64,000 bases of DNA. Source: Streptomyces mutomycini (GTDB taxonomy: Bacteria > Actinomycetota > Actinomycetes > Streptomycetales > Streptomycetaceae). Below, in pieces: positions 44,619 to 53,881 of this stretch. Within the stretch, counting starts at the first letter, position 1. Each line of letters begins with the position of its first letter. A program made the position numbers and the translations under genes. The notes beneath the pieces are model-generated. The model did not search any database, was not told the DNA's origin, and was given only the letters and a program-made list of their open reading frames with translations. The stretch is taken from NCBI RefSeq assembly GCF_001700505.1, contig NZ_MAPV01000023.1:1-64000 (forward strand), given 5' to 3'.

Positions 44619-46346
44619 TCAGAACTCCCCGGATCGGTCGGTGCGGATACGTTCGAGCAGGAGCAGCGACACCGCGCAGACGAGCATCAGAATCGTGCTG
44701 AGTGCCATCGCCTGGCCGTAGTTGAGCTCTCCGGAGCGCCCCAGCAGTCTGGCGACCGCGACGGGCAGCGTGGGGTTGTCCGGGCGGGCGATGAACACGG
44801 TCGCCCCGAACTCACCGAGCGACACGGCGAAGGCGAACCCCGCGGCCACCAGCACCGCCCGCCGGACCAGCGGCAGGTCGACCTCGCGCCAGGCCCGCAG
44901 CGGCGAGGCACCGAGGACCGCGGCGGCCTCACGCAGCCGGTCGTCCACCGCGCGCAGGACGGGCAGCATGGTGCGTACGACGAAGGGGACGCCCACCAGT
45001 GCCTGGGCGAGCGGCACGAGGATCCAGGAGGTGCGCAGGTCGAGCGGCGGCTTGTCGAGCGTGATGAGGAAGCCGAAGCCGACGGTCACCGCCGACACCC
45101 CGAGCGGCAGCATCAGCAGGGCGTCGAAGCCTCGTACGAGCCGTCCCGCGCGCCGCCTGGTCAGCGCGGCGGCGGCCAGGCCGCCGATCACGAGGGCGAT
45201 GAGTGTCGCGACCAGCGCGTAGCGCAGGGAGTTGCCGATGGCGTCGAGCGGCGGCACCAGGAAGGTGGAGCCGTTGGAGTCCGCGGACTGCAGCGCGCGG
45301 TAGAAGCCGAATCCGTAGCCGCCGGAGGTGTCCAGGGAACGTTCCACCAGCACGCCGAGCGGCAGCAGGATGAGCAGCAGCACCGTCAGCAGGACGCCGC
45401 CGAGCAGCGCCCGTTGCCCCGCACCGCGTGGAGGCCGGGACGTCTGCGCCGGGTCGACGAGCTTCAACGCCGTCTCCCGGCGCCGCACCGTCCAGGCGTG
45501 GACGGCGAGGATTCCGGCGACCGCCGCGAACTGCACCAGGGTCAGGACGGCGGCCGTCGGCAGGTCGAGGAGCTGCGCGGTCTGCCGGTAGATCTCCACC
45601 TCCAGCGTGGAGTAGGCCGGACCGCCGAGGATCTGGACGACGCCGAAGGAGGTGAAGGTGAAGAGGAAGACCATGAGCGCCGCGGCGGCGACGGCCGGGG
45701 CCAGGGCGGGCAGGGTCACCCGCCGCCAGGCGGCGAGGCGGCCGGCCCCGAGGACCCGTGCGGCCTCCTCCTGGCGGGGGTCGAGCTGGGACCAGAGTCC
45801 GCCCACGGTGCGTACGACGACCGCGTAGTTGAAGAACACATGGGCGAGCAGGATCGCCCACACCGTGGTGTCGAGGCGTACGCCCCAGAGCTCGTCGAGG
45901 AACCCGCCACGCCCCAGCAGCGCCAGGAACGCCGTACCCACCACGACCGTCGGCAGGACGAACGGCACGGTCACCACGGCACGCAGCAACTGCTTGCCGG
46001 GGAAGTCGAACCGCGCGAGGACATAGGCACCGGGCAGCGCGATCAGCAGGGTGAGCACGGTCGAGGCGAGGGCCTGCCAGGTGGTGAACCAGAGGACGTC
46101 GAGGATGTCCGGCCGGCTCAGCACCGTGCCGATCCGGCCGAACTGCCAGTGGCCGTCCGCCTTCAGACCCCGGCCGACGATCGCGACGACCGGGTAGGCG
46201 AAGAACAGCGCGAAGAACGCGACGGGCACGGCCATGAGGCCGAGCCGCACCGCGTTCCCGCGCGCGTCACCCTTGCCGGTGCGCCCGCCCTTGCCCGAGG
46301 GCCGCGCGGTTACTTCACGACGAGCGAGGACCACGACTGGACCCAC
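44619..46346 (-). CDS. thiP: Thiamine ABC importer permease, two fused permease units (ThiP-like)
   Basis: 575 residues, about twelve transmembrane segments in two halves, each with an EAA loop (EEAARVLGAGRLAAWRRVTLP and REAAAVLGASPLRAWREVDLP), the usual ThiP/FbpB layout. The start is uncertain: the GTG at 46346 overlaps thiB by 37 bases; an in-frame GTG at 46334 or 46250 is possible. Between thiB and the ATPase gene in the same operon. Confidence 0.85.
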   Translation of the reverse strand: MGPVVVLARREVTARPSGKGGRTGKGDARGNAVRLGLMAVPVAFFALFFAYPVVAIVGRGLKADGHWQFGRIGTVLSRPDILDVLWFTTWQALASTVLTLLIALPGAYVLARFDFPGKQLLRAVVTVPFVLPTVVVGTAFLALLGRGGFLDELWGVRLDTTVWAILLAHVFFNYAVVVRTVGGLWSQLDPRQEEAARVLGAGRLAAWRRVTLPALAPAVAAAALMVFLFTFTSFGVVQILGGPAYSTLEVEIYRQTAQLLDLPTAAVLTLVQFAAVAGILAVHAWTVRRRETALKLVDPAQTSRPPRGAGQRALLGGVLLTVLLLILLPLGVLVERSLDTSGGYGFGFYRALQSADSNGSTFLVPPLDAIGNSLRYALVATLIALVIGGLAAAALTRRRAGRLVRGFDALLMLPLGVSAVTVGFGFLITLDKPPLDLRTSWILVPLAQALVGVPFVVRTMLPVLRAVDDRLREAAAVLGASPLRAWREVDLPLVRRAVLVAAGFAFAVSLGEFGATVFIARPDNPTLPVAVARLLGRSGELNYGQAMALSTILMLVCAVSLLLLERIRTDRSGEF

Positions 46347-47407
46347 TGCTCACGGTTCTCGGCGATCTCCTCCGGGGCCAGGGTCGCCGGCTTGTCGACG
46401 GTCGCACCGAACTTCGTGAACAGCTCCGGCAGCTTCGCGTCCTTCACGACCGGGTTCACGAACATGTTCAGCGGCATGTCCTCCTGGAACTTCTTGCTGA
46501 TCAGGAAGTCCAGCAGCGCCTTGCCGCCCGCCTCGTTCCTCGCGCCGTCCAGCAGACCGGCGAACTCGATCTGGCGGAAGCACGTGCCGGTGGCCACACC
46601 GGTCGGGGCCTCGGTGGGCTGCGGATCGGCGTACAGCACCTCGACGGGCGGGCTGGAGGCGTACGAGACGACGAGCGGGCGGTCGGCCTTGGCCTTCCTG
46701 CCGCCCGCGGAGCCGGAGAACTCCTCGTTGTATGCCTGCTCCCAGCCGTCCACGACCTTGACGCCGTTGGCCTTCAGCTTCTTCCAGTAGTCCTCGTAGC
46801 CGGTCTCCCCGTGGGCGGCGACGGTGCCCAGCAGGAAACCGAGGCCGGGCGAGGAGGTGGCGGCGTTCTCGGTGACGAGGAGGTTCCGGTACGCGGGCTT
46901 CAGCAGGTCGTCGAAGGTCTTCGGCGGCTCGAGCTTCCTGTCGGCGAAGTACTTCTTGTCGTAGTTGACGCAGATGTCACCGGTGTCGACGGGCGTGACC
47001 CGGTGCTTCTCGGCGTCGAGCCGGGTGTCGGCGGCGACACGGTCGAGGCCCTTCGCCTCGTACGGCGTGAACAGGCCGTTGTCGAGGGCACGGGAGAGCA
47101 GCGTGTTGTCGGCGCCGAAGAACACGTCGCCCCGCGGGGACCCCTTGGTCAGGATCTCCTGGTTGAGCGCCGCTCCGGCGTCACCGCTCTTGAGTACCTT
47201 GATCTTGTAGCCGGTCTCCTCGGTGAACGCCTTCAGGACTTCGTCCGAGGCGCTGAACGAGTCGTGGCTGACCAGCGTGACGGTCTTGGAACTCCTGGAA
47301 CCGTCACCGCCCGCGGACTCGTCGTCGGCCCCGCCGCAGCCGGCGAGCGCGCCTATGCCGAGCGCGGCGGCGAGCGCCGTCGCCACGTACTTCGTGGTGG
47401 TGTTCAT
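46310..47407 (-). CDS. thiB: Thiamine-binding lipoprotein (ThiB-like)
   Basis: 365 residues with a Sec lipoprotein signal (positively charged MNTTTKYVATALAAA, lipobox LAGC). The mature protein shows TVTLVSHDSFSASDEV, the typical start of a ThiB/iron-type binding domain, and a later VTPVDTGDICVNYDKKYF segment. Start ATG 47405-47407 with CCAGGAGGAATC upstream. First gene of the operon, immediately downstream of the TPP riboswitch. Confidence 0.88.
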   Translation of the reverse strand: MNTTTKYVATALAAALGIGALAGCGGADDESAGGDGSRSSKTVTLVSHDSFSASDEVLKAFTEETGYKIKVLKSGDAGAALNQEILTKGSPRGDVFFGADNTLLSRALDNGLFTPYEAKGLDRVAADTRLDAEKHRVTPVDTGDICVNYDKKYFADRKLEPPKTFDDLLKPAYRNLLVTENAATSSPGLGFLLGTVAAHGETGYEDYWKKLKANGVKVVDGWEQAYNEEFSGSAGGRKAKADRPLVVSYASSPPVEVLYADPQPTEAPTGVATGTCFRQIEFAGLLDGARNEAGGKALLDFLISKKFQEDMPLNMFVNPVVKDAKLPELFTKFGATVDKPATLAPEEIAENREQWVQSWSSLVVK

Positions 47408-47416
47408 CTGATTCCT

Positions 47417-47470
47417 CCTGGAGATGACCAGGAAGAGACGCGGCCCTGCCCGCTCGGCGAGCGGGCAGGG
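47417..47470 (-). promoter_or_regulatory. Hairpins between TPP aptamer and thiB, probable expression platform
   Basis: In the minus-strand RNA an 11-bp hairpin (47444-47454 with 47460-47470, loop 47455-47459) lies 15 bases after the aptamer. A small stem (47428-47432 with 47417-47421) follows, and its 3' arm overlaps the start of the aggagg Shine-Dalgarno at 47411-47419. No U-tract follows the large hairpin. This could be an intrinsic terminator or a Shine-Dalgarno sequestering device; which one is inference. Confidence 0.5.
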
Positions 47471-47485
47471 CGCAACAGCTTGAGT

Positions 47486-47592
47486 AAGGTCCGAACTTCC
47501 TACCCGGAATGACCCGGGCGAGGTTCAGAGGGTCTGCGGCCGACCTTTAATCGGTGCCGCACTCTCAGCGCTGTGGCGCTCCCCTGTCGGAA
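47486..47592 (-). ncRNA. TPP riboswitch (THI element)
   Basis: The minus strand reads CAGGGGAGC, then GCTGAGAGTGCGG, then CCGCAGACCCTCTGAACCT, CCCGGGTCATTCCGGG and TAGGAAG, in the order and spacing of the TPP aptamer (P1, P2/J3-2 CUGAGA, P3, ACCCUUUGAACCUG core, P4/P5). The core GAACCU and CUGAGA bases are kept. It lies directly upstream of thiB, so thiamine diphosphate should repress the importer operon. Confidence 0.93.
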
Positions 47593-47672
47593 TATGAAGT
47601 TGATTTCCCGGCCAGGCTACACCGGCCGGAACCCGTCGGACCGGCCGGATCGCGCCCGTCGGCCGGACCGCC

Positions 47673-48779
47673 TCAGCGCTCGGATGCCGCCAGCTGCCCG
47701 CAGGCCCCGTCGATCTCCTGACCGCGGGTGTCCCGGACGGTGACCGGCACGCCGTGGGCGGCGATCGCCTCGACGAACGCCTTCTCGTCCTCGGGACGCG
47801 ATGCGGTCCACTTCGAGCCCGGGGTGGGGTTCAGCGGGATGAGGTTGACGTGGACCCGCTTGCCCTTGAGCAGCCGGCCCAGCCGGTCGCCGCGCCATGC
47901 CTGGTCGTTGATGTCGCGGATCAGCGCGTACTCGATGGAGATACGGCGGCCGGACTTCTCCGCGTACTCCCACGCGGCGTCCAGGACCTCACGGACCTTC
48001 CAGCGGGTGTTGACGGGCACGAGCGTGTCGCGCAGTTCGTCGTCCGGGGCGTGCAGGGAGACCGCGAGGCGGCACTTGAAGCCCTCGTCGGCGAAGCGCA
48101 GCATCGCCGGCACCAGACCCACCGTGGACACGGTGATCCCGCGCTGCGAGAGACCGAGGCCGTCCGGCTCCGGGTCCGTCAGCCGGCGGATCGCACCGAC
48201 CACGCGCTTGTAGTTGGCCAGCGGCTCGCCCATGCCCATGAAGACGATGTTGGACAGCCGCGCCGGCCCGCCCGGGACCTCGCCGTCGCGCAGGGCGCGC
48301 ATGCCGTCCACGATCTGGTGCACGATCTCGGCGGTGGACAGGTTGCGGTCGAGTCCCGCCTGCCCGGTCGCACAGAACGGGCAGTTCATGCCGCAGCCGG
48401 CCTGGGACGAGATGCACATGGTCACCCGGTCCGGATACCGCATGAGGACGGACTCGACGAGCGTCCCGTCGTGCAGCTTCCAGAGCGTCTTACGGGTGGT
48501 GTCGTCGTCGCAGCTGATGTGGCGGACGACCGACATCAGCTCGGGGAACATCGCCTCGGCGAGCTTGTCCCGCGAGGCGGCGGGGATGTTGGTCCACTCC
48601 GCCGGGTCGTGCGCGAACCGCGTGAAGTAGTGCTGCGACAGCTGCTTGGCACGGAAGGGCTTCTCGCCGGTGGCGGCGACTGCTTCCTTGCGCTCGTCGG
48701 GCGTGAGGTCGGCGAGGTGCCGCGGCGGCAGCTTGGCTCCGCGGGGCGCGACGAAAGTGAGTTCTCCGGGCTTAGGCAT
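47673..48779 (-). CDS. rlmN: Dual-specificity 23S rRNA/tRNA (adenine-C2) methyltransferase RlmN
   Basis: Radical SAM enzyme that methylates A2503 of 23S rRNA and A37 of some tRNAs. 368 residues with the CxxxCxxC cluster motif in [16 protein letters not shown], the substrate strand [24 protein letters not shown], and the C-terminal catalytic Cys expected near the end (GACGQL). Start ATG 48777-48779 with weak GGACGAACC. Transcribed toward the thi riboswitch region. Confidence 0.96.
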   Translation of the reverse strand: MPKPGELTFVAPRGAKLPPRHLADLTPDERKEAVAATGEKPFRAKQLSQHYFTRFAHDPAEWTNIPAASRDKLAEAMFPELMSVVRHISCDDDTTRKTLWKLHDGTLVESVLMRYPDRVTMCISSQAGCGMNCPFCATGQAGLDRNLSTAEIVHQIVDGMRALRDGEVPGGPARLSNIVFMGMGEPLANYKRVVGAIRRLTDPEPDGLGLSQRGITVSTVGLVPAMLRFADEGFKCRLAVSLHAPDDELRDTLVPVNTRWKVREVLDAAWEYAEKSGRRISIEYALIRDINDQAWRGDRLGRLLKGKRVHVNLIPLNPTPGSKWTASRPEDEKAFVEAIAAHGVPVTVRDTRGQEIDGACGQLAASER

Positions 48780-48959
48780 GGTTCGTCCAGTGTCGCAGAC
48801 ACGCCGTGGTACTCAGGTCCGCCGAGGGACCGGGCTGGACGGGAGGAACACGCGCGGCCCGCTCCGGCCCAGGCCGGCGGGGGTATCACGGCCCACGGAC
48901 GGCCCAGGGGTGCGCGGACACGGTGACCGATCGCACGAGGTACGCGTCGGCATACGGCG

Positions 48960-48995
48960 AAGGGGCGGGCCGTCCAGATGGACGACCCGCCCCTT
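48960..48995 (-). terminator. 17-bp hairpin terminator after cdsA
   Basis: Arms 48960-48976 and 48979-48995 pair with one G-U wobble in the minus-strand RNA. It starts 24 bases past the cdsA stop. Confidence 0.7.
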
Positions 48996-49018
48996 GGTGA
49001 ATCCGCGACGCGCAGGAC

Positions 49019-50104
49019 TCAGCCGGACCCCACGAACAGCACCAGCAGCAGCCACACGACCGGGGCGCTCGGCAGCAGCGAGTCCAGCCGGTCCATGATG
49101 CCGCCGTGGCCGGGGAGCAGCGTGCCCATGTCCTTGATCCCCAGGTCCCGCTTGATCATGGACTCGCCCAGGTCGCCCAGCGTGGCGCTGGCGGCGACGG
49201 CGAGGCCCATCAGCAGGCCCTGCCACCAGGTCCCGCCGTCGATGAGGAACTCCATGCACAGGGCACCGGCCACCATCGCGAAGCCGACCGCGCCGAGCAG
49301 ACCCTCGCGTGTCTTGCCGGGGCTGATGCGGGGAGCCAGCTTGTGCGTGCCGAAGCGCCAGCCGACGGCGTACGCGCCGGTGTCACTGACCACGGTCAGA
49401 AGGAGGAAGGTCAGCACACGCCACGCGCCGTCGTCCGCCGTGAGCATCATCGCGACGAACGTGGCCAGGAACGGCACGTAGAACACGGCGAACACACCCG
49501 CCGTGACGTCCTTGAGGTAACCCTCGGGAGGCTCCGTCATCCGCCACACGAGCACCGCGAGGGTCGTGAGCGCCATGGCGACCCAGGCGCCCTCCGCCTC
49601 CCGCGCATAGCCGGCGACGACCATCGCGGCGCCGCCGACGGCGAGTGGAACGAGGGGGGCGTTGATGCCCTTGCGTTCCTTGAGCCGGGAGGTGAGCTCC
49701 CAGAGACCGACCACCACCGCCAGCACGACCACGCCGACGAAGACCGCCTTGACGACGAAGAGCGAGCCGGCGACGAGGGCACCGAGCGCGACCCCGACGC
49801 CTATGGCGGCGCGCAGATCACGCCCCGCACGCTTCTTGGGCGGCGGGGACGGCAGCGGGGTGGACATGGGCTCCTGCGGCTTCTCGTCACGGAACAGGGG
49901 GCCGCCGGCCCGCGCGGCGTCCCCGTTCCGGTTGTCGCTGTCGTCAGCGTCTCTACCTGCGTCGGGAACGTCCGGCACGATGGGCATGGGCCGAGTCTGC
50001 TGGGCGCCGTGCACATCGTATGCAGGACCCGCCGGAGCGGCCCGCATCTCGGGCGCGCCCCGGTAACCGGCTCCCTGCGGGGCGCCCCAGGAAGAGTCGT
50101 TCAT
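49019..50104 (-). CDS. cdsA: Phosphatidate cytidylyltransferase (CDP-diglyceride synthase)
   Basis: Makes CDP-diacylglycerol from CTP and phosphatidate, at the membrane. 361 residues: about 90 hydrophilic N-terminal residues, then about eight transmembrane segments. The family signature is present near the C-terminus (SMIKRDLGIKDMG followed by LPGHGGIMDR). Its ATG shares one base with the frr stop, so it is coupled to frr. The hydrophilic N-terminal extension is longer than in E. coli. Confidence 0.94.
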   Translation of the reverse strand: MNDSSWGAPQGAGYRGAPEMRAAPAGPAYDVHGAQQTRPMPIVPDVPDAGRDADDSDNRNGDAARAGGPLFRDEKPQEPMSTPLPSPPPKKRAGRDLRAAIGVGVALGALVAGSLFVVKAVFVGVVVLAVVVGLWELTSRLKERKGINAPLVPLAVGGAAMVVAGYAREAEGAWVAMALTTLAVLVWRMTEPPEGYLKDVTAGVFAVFYVPFLATFVAMMLTADDGAWRVLTFLLLTVVSDTGAYAVGWRFGTHKLAPRISPGKTREGLLGAVGFAMVAGALCMEFLIDGGTWWQGLLMGLAVAASATLGDLGESMIKRDLGIKDMGTLLPGHGGIMDRLDSLLPSAPVVWLLLVLFVGSG

Positions 50105-50661
50105 CAGACTTCGAGCAGCTCGGCTTCCTTGTGCTTGAGCAGCTCGTCCACCTGCGCGACGTACTTCGCGGTGGTGTCGTCGAGCTCCTTCTCCGCGCGG
50201 CGGACCTCGTCCTCGCCGGACTCCTTGTCCTTGACGAGCTTGTCCAGCGACTCCTTGGCCTTGCGGCGGATGGAGCGGATCGAGATCTTGGAGTCCTCGG
50301 CCTTGGTCTTGGCGACCTTGATGTACTCCTTGCGGCGGTCCTGCGTGAGCTCGGGGAACGTCACACGGATGATGTTGCCGTCGTTGCTCGGGTTGACGCC
50401 GAGGTCGGAGTCACGGATCGCCTGTTCGATGTTGCGCAGCGCGGTCTTGTCGAACGGGGTCACCACGGCCATCCGCGGCTCGGGAACCGAGAAGGAGGCC
50501 AGCTGGTTGATCGGGGTCAGCGCGCCGTAGTAGTCCGCGACGATCTTGTTGAACATCGCCGGGTGCGCACGGCCCGTGCGGATCGCGGCGAAGTCCTCTT
50601 TCGCCACGACGACGGCCTTCTCCATCTTCTCCTCGGCCTCGAGGAGGATTTCTTCGATCAC
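50104..50661 (-). CDS. frr: Ribosome recycling factor
   Basis: RRF splits post-termination ribosomes with EF-G. 185 residues from GTG 50659-50661; GTG 50664 is three bases upstream and closer to the AGGAGCAC site. Clear matches: [36 protein letters not shown] and [18 protein letters not shown]. It follows pyrH, tsf and rpsB in the usual order. Its stop overlaps the cdsA start by one base. Confidence 0.97.
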   Translation of the reverse strand: MIEEILLEAEEKMEKAVVVAKEDFAAIRTGRAHPAMFNKIVADYYGALTPINQLASFSVPEPRMAVVTPFDKTALRNIEQAIRDSDLGVNPSNDGNIIRVTFPELTQDRRKEYIKVAKTKAEDSKISIRSIRRKAKESLDKLVKDKESGEDEVRRAEKELDDTTAKYVAQVDELLKHKEAELLEV

Positions 50662-50775
50662 CACGTGCTCCTGCGTGTCTTGAGCGGACCCGGCATCACC
50701 GGGCCCTGCGGATCCTGCGTCGCGTCCTCACCTGCCCGGTGTCCGACCGGCAGGCCGTTTCCGTCGTTCGGGCCG

Positions 50776-51552
50776 TCAGGCCCGGGTGCTCCGGTCGCTC
50801 ACCAGCGTGCCGATCTTCTCACCCTTGACCGCGCGGGCGATATTGCCCTCCGCGGTCAGCTCGAAGACCAGGATGGGGAGCTGGTTGTCGCGGCAGAGTG
50901 TGATGGCGGTGGCGTCGGCGACCTTGAGGTCGCGGGCGATCACCTCGCCGTACTCCAGTGCGTCGAACTTCACCGCGTCGGGGTTGGCCCTCGGGTCGGA
51001 GTCGTAGACCCCGTCCACGCCGTTCTTCCCCATCAGCAGCGCCTCGGCGTCGATCTCCAGGGCGCGCTGGGCCGCGGTCGTGTCGGTGGAGAAGTACGGC
51101 ATGCCCATGCCGGCACCGAAGATCACGACGCGTCCCTTCTCCAGGTGCCGCACGGCACGGAGCGGGATGTACGGCTCCGCGACCTGACCCATGGTGATGG
51201 CGGTCTGGACGCGTGAGTCGATGCCTTCCTTCTCCAGGAAGTCCTGCAGCGCAAGGCAGTTCATGACCGTGCCGAGCATGCCCATGTAGTCGGACCGCGC
51301 CCGGTCCATGCCGCGCTGCTGGAGCTCGGCGCCACGGAAGAAGTTCCCGCCGCCGATGACGACCGCGATCTCCGCGCCGTCGCGCACGACCGCGGCGATC
51401 TCGCGGGCGATCTTGTGCACGACGTCGGGGTCGACGCCGAGGCCTCCGCCGCCGGCGAAGGCCTCGCCGGAGAGCTTCAGCATGAAGCGCCCGGAAATCG
51501 TGCCGTCGTCGCGCTTGTGGTCACCGTGTGTGGCGTCCGCGCCCTTGTTCAT
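50776..51552 (-). CDS. pyrH: UMP kinase
   Basis: Phosphorylates UMP to UDP; amino-acid-kinase fold, hexameric. 258 residues from ATG 51550-51552 with GAGGAGAATTCCC upstream. Phosphate loop [43 protein letters not shown] and [17 protein letters not shown] are visible. The gene lies between tsf and frr with a hairpin on the tsf side. Confidence 0.97.
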   Translation of the reverse strand: MNKGADATHGDHKRDDGTISGRFMLKLSGEAFAGGGGLGVDPDVVHKIAREIAAVVRDGAEIAVVIGGGNFFRGAELQQRGMDRARSDYMGMLGTVMNCLALQDFLEKEGIDSRVQTAITMGQVAEPYIPLRAVRHLEKGRVVIFGAGMGMPYFSTDTTAAQRALEIDAEALLMGKNGVDGVYDSDPRANPDAVKFDALEYGEVIARDLKVADATAITLCRDNQLPILVFELTAEGNIARAVKGEKIGTLVSDRSTRA

Positions 51553-51580
51553 GGGAATTCTCCTCGTGCGCATACGAAGA

Positions 51581-51624
51581 AGGCCATTGCCGGTGGGTCT
51601 GATGTCCCTCAGCGGCAATGGCCT
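51581..51624 (-). terminator. Hairpin between tsf and pyrH
   Basis: 12-bp perfect stem (51581-51592 with 51613-51624) and a 20-base loop. It may terminate or attenuate the rpsB-tsf transcript before pyrH. Confidence 0.65.
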
Positions 51625-51709
51625 CCTCGTCAGATCTGCGGTCGTACGGCTGAGTGCGGCCGACGACTGCACCAGACCCTATCGGGTCCACCGTTGTTCG
51701 CGGACGGAC

Positions 51710-52546
51710 TCAGATGCCGACCTTGATGCGCGCGAAGCGCTTTAGGCTGACTCCGGCCTCGTCCAGTACCTTCTGGACCGACTTCTTGTTGTCCTTCGCG
51801 AAGGCCTGCTCGAGGACGACGACTTCCTTGAAGAAGCCGTTGACCCGACCCTCGACGATCTTCGGGAGGGCGGCCTCGGGCTTGCCCTCCTCGCGCGAGG
51901 TGGCCTCGGCGACGCGGCGCTCGTTCTCGACCGTCTCGGCCGGGACCTCGTCGCGGTTGAGGTACTTCGGGGCGAAGGCGGTGATGTGCTGCGCGACGTC
52001 CTTGGCGACCTCGGCGTTCTCCTTGTCCAGCTCGACGAGGACGCCGACCTGGGGCGGGAGGTCGGGCATGGTGCGGTGCATGTACGCAGCCACGTAACCG
52101 CCGGTGAACTGCGCGAAGCGGTCCAGGACGATCTTCTCGCCGAGGTTGGCGTTGGCCTCGTCCACGAACGCCTGGACGGTCTTGCCGGGCTCGATCTCCG
52201 AGGCGAGAAGCGCCTCGATGTCGGCCGGGGACGTCGCGGCGACGTGCGCGGCGAGCGTGTTGGCGACGTTCTGGAACTTCTCGCCCTTGGCGACGAAGTC
52301 CGTCTCGCACTTCAGCTCGAGCAGGACGCCCGACGTCTTGTCCTCGGAGATGAGGGAGACGACGGCACCGTTCTCGGCAGAACGGCCTTCGCGCTTGGCG
52401 ACGCCCTTCTGGCCCTTGATGCGGAGCGCCTCGACGGCGCCGTCGACGTTGCCGTCGGCCTCGTCGAGGGCCTTCTTGCAGTCCATCATGCCGGCGCCGG
52501 TGAGCTCGCGGAGCTTCTTGACGTCAGCGGCGGTGTAGTTCGCCAT
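51710..52546 (-). CDS. tsf: Translation elongation factor Ts
   Basis: Nucleotide exchange factor for EF-Tu. 278 residues from ATG 52544-52546. The UBA-like N-terminus has VKKLRELTGAGMMDCKKAL, the signature ELKCETDFVAKGEKF follows, and the core continues to the C-terminal KKSVQKVLDE. Second gene of the rpsB-tsf pair. Confidence 0.98.
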   Translation of the reverse strand: MANYTAADVKKLRELTGAGMMDCKKALDEADGNVDGAVEALRIKGQKGVAKREGRSAENGAVVSLISEDKTSGVLLELKCETDFVAKGEKFQNVANTLAAHVAATSPADIEALLASEIEPGKTVQAFVDEANANLGEKIVLDRFAQFTGGYVAAYMHRTMPDLPPQVGVLVELDKENAEVAKDVAQHITAFAPKYLNRDEVPAETVENERRVAEATSREEGKPEAALPKIVEGRVNGFFKEVVVLEQAFAKDNKKSVQKVLDEAGVSLKRFARIKVGI

Positions 52547-52585
52547 GAGTCTGTTTCTCTCTCGAAGTCTGAAAGATACGGGTGA

Positions 52586-52623
52586 ACGGCGGGGGACGGT
52601 GCCGGTGCACCGGCCCCCGCCGT
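52586..52623 (-). terminator. Hairpin between rpsB and tsf (attenuator)
   Basis: 10-bp stem (52586-52595 with 52614-52623) enclosing a further palindromic centre. Position right after the rpsB stop suggests partial termination that lowers tsf relative to rpsB. Confidence 0.6.
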
Positions 52624-52646
52624 CATTCAGCCGTGACTGACGGGTG

Positions 52647-53603
52647 TCAGGCCTGCTCGGCGTCCGCGGCCGGAGCCTCGGCAGCGGGGGCCTCGGCGGC
52701 GGGGGCCTCGGCAGCGGCCGGGGTCTCAGCCTGCTCGGCAGCCTGCTCGTCGGCGGCGGCGGCCGGCTCGGCGTCGGCGGCCTTCTCGGTCTCGGCGGAG
52801 GACTGGACCTCTGCGTCGTCCTTCTTCTCGCCCGTGAGCAGGTCGCGCTCCCACTCGGCGAGGGGCTCGCCGGCGGCCTTCTCGCCCGGCTTCGAGTCAC
52901 CGGTCGCGGCACCGGAACGGGCGATGAGGCCCTCGGCGACGGCGTCGGCGATCACGCGGGTGAGCAGGGTGACGGAGCGGATCGCGTCGTCGTTGCCCGG
53001 AATCTTGTAGTCGACCTCGTCGGGGTCGCAGTTGGTGTCGAGGATCGCGACGACCGGGATGTGGAGCTTGCGCGCCTCACCGACGGCGATGTGCTCCTTC
53101 TTGGTGTCGACGATCCAGACGGCGCTGGGCACCTTCTGCATCTCGCGGATACCACCGAGGGTCTTCTCCAGCTTGGCCTTCTCGCGGGAGAGGACCAGGA
53201 GCTCCTTCTTGGTGAGGCCGGAGGCGGCCACGTCCTCGAAGTCGACGAGCTCGAGCTCCTTCAGACGCTGAAGGCGCTTGTAGACGGTGGAGAAGTTGGT
53301 GAGCATGCCACCGAGCCAACGCTGGTTGACGTACGGCATGCCGACGCGCGTCGCCTGCTCGGCGATGGCCTCCTGGGCCTGCTTCTTCGTACCCACGAAC
53401 ATGACGGAGCCGCCGTGGGCGACGGTCTCCTTGACGAACTCGTAGGCGCGGTCGATGTACGACAGCGACTGGAGCAGGTCGATGATGTAGATGCCGTTGC
53501 GCTCGGTGAAGATGAAGCGCTTCATCTTCGGGTTCCAGCGACGGGTCTGGTGACCGAAGTGGACGCCGCTTTCCAGCAGCTCCCGCATCGTGACGACGGC
53601 CAT
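52647..53603 (-). CDS. rpsB: 30S ribosomal protein S2 with acidic Ala/Glu/Pro-rich C-terminal tail
   Basis: 318 residues from ATG 53601-53603 with AAGGAGTACGG upstream. Seen: [55 protein letters not shown] and [23 protein letters not shown]. The usual S2 core ends near residue 235; about 75 further residues are mainly Ala, Glu and Pro, with repeats of AAEAP. Such tails are known in actinobacterial S2. Confidence 0.98.
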   Translation of the reverse strand: MAVVTMRELLESGVHFGHQTRRWNPKMKRFIFTERNGIYIIDLLQSLSYIDRAYEFVKETVAHGGSVMFVGTKKQAQEAIAEQATRVGMPYVNQRWLGGMLTNFSTVYKRLQRLKELELVDFEDVAASGLTKKELLVLSREKAKLEKTLGGIREMQKVPSAVWIVDTKKEHIAVGEARKLHIPVVAILDTNCDPDEVDYKIPGNDDAIRSVTLLTRVIADAVAEGLIARSGAATGDSKPGEKAAGEPLAEWERDLLTGEKKDDAEVQSSAETEKAADAEPAAAADEQAAEQAETPAAAEAPAAEAPAAEAPAADAEQA

Positions 53604-53881
53604 GGCCGTACTCCTTGAGGTACTCGGTTGTCGCGACCGCAGGTTTGCTGTCGCGCCTGACGCCCCGACGCGCCGTGCCACGAGGGACCGAGGAGCGCGG
53701 CCACCGTCCGCAGAGAGGGAGGTGGAGGGGCGTGCGAAGTCGACCCGGTGACCCGGATCGCCAGAAGAAGTGTACGGGACCCGTCGGGTCCCGGGTGACG
53801 GCGATGTCCACAAGGCCCCGGCCGTCCACAGATGCGGACCATGATCCCCGGGAAACGGGCCGTCGGAGGATCGTTCCCCTC

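Noticed and set aside
50731..50753. Imperfect hairpin between frr and pyrH as a terminator
   Set aside because: The arms pair with a one-base bulge and no supporting context; too weak to list as a feature.
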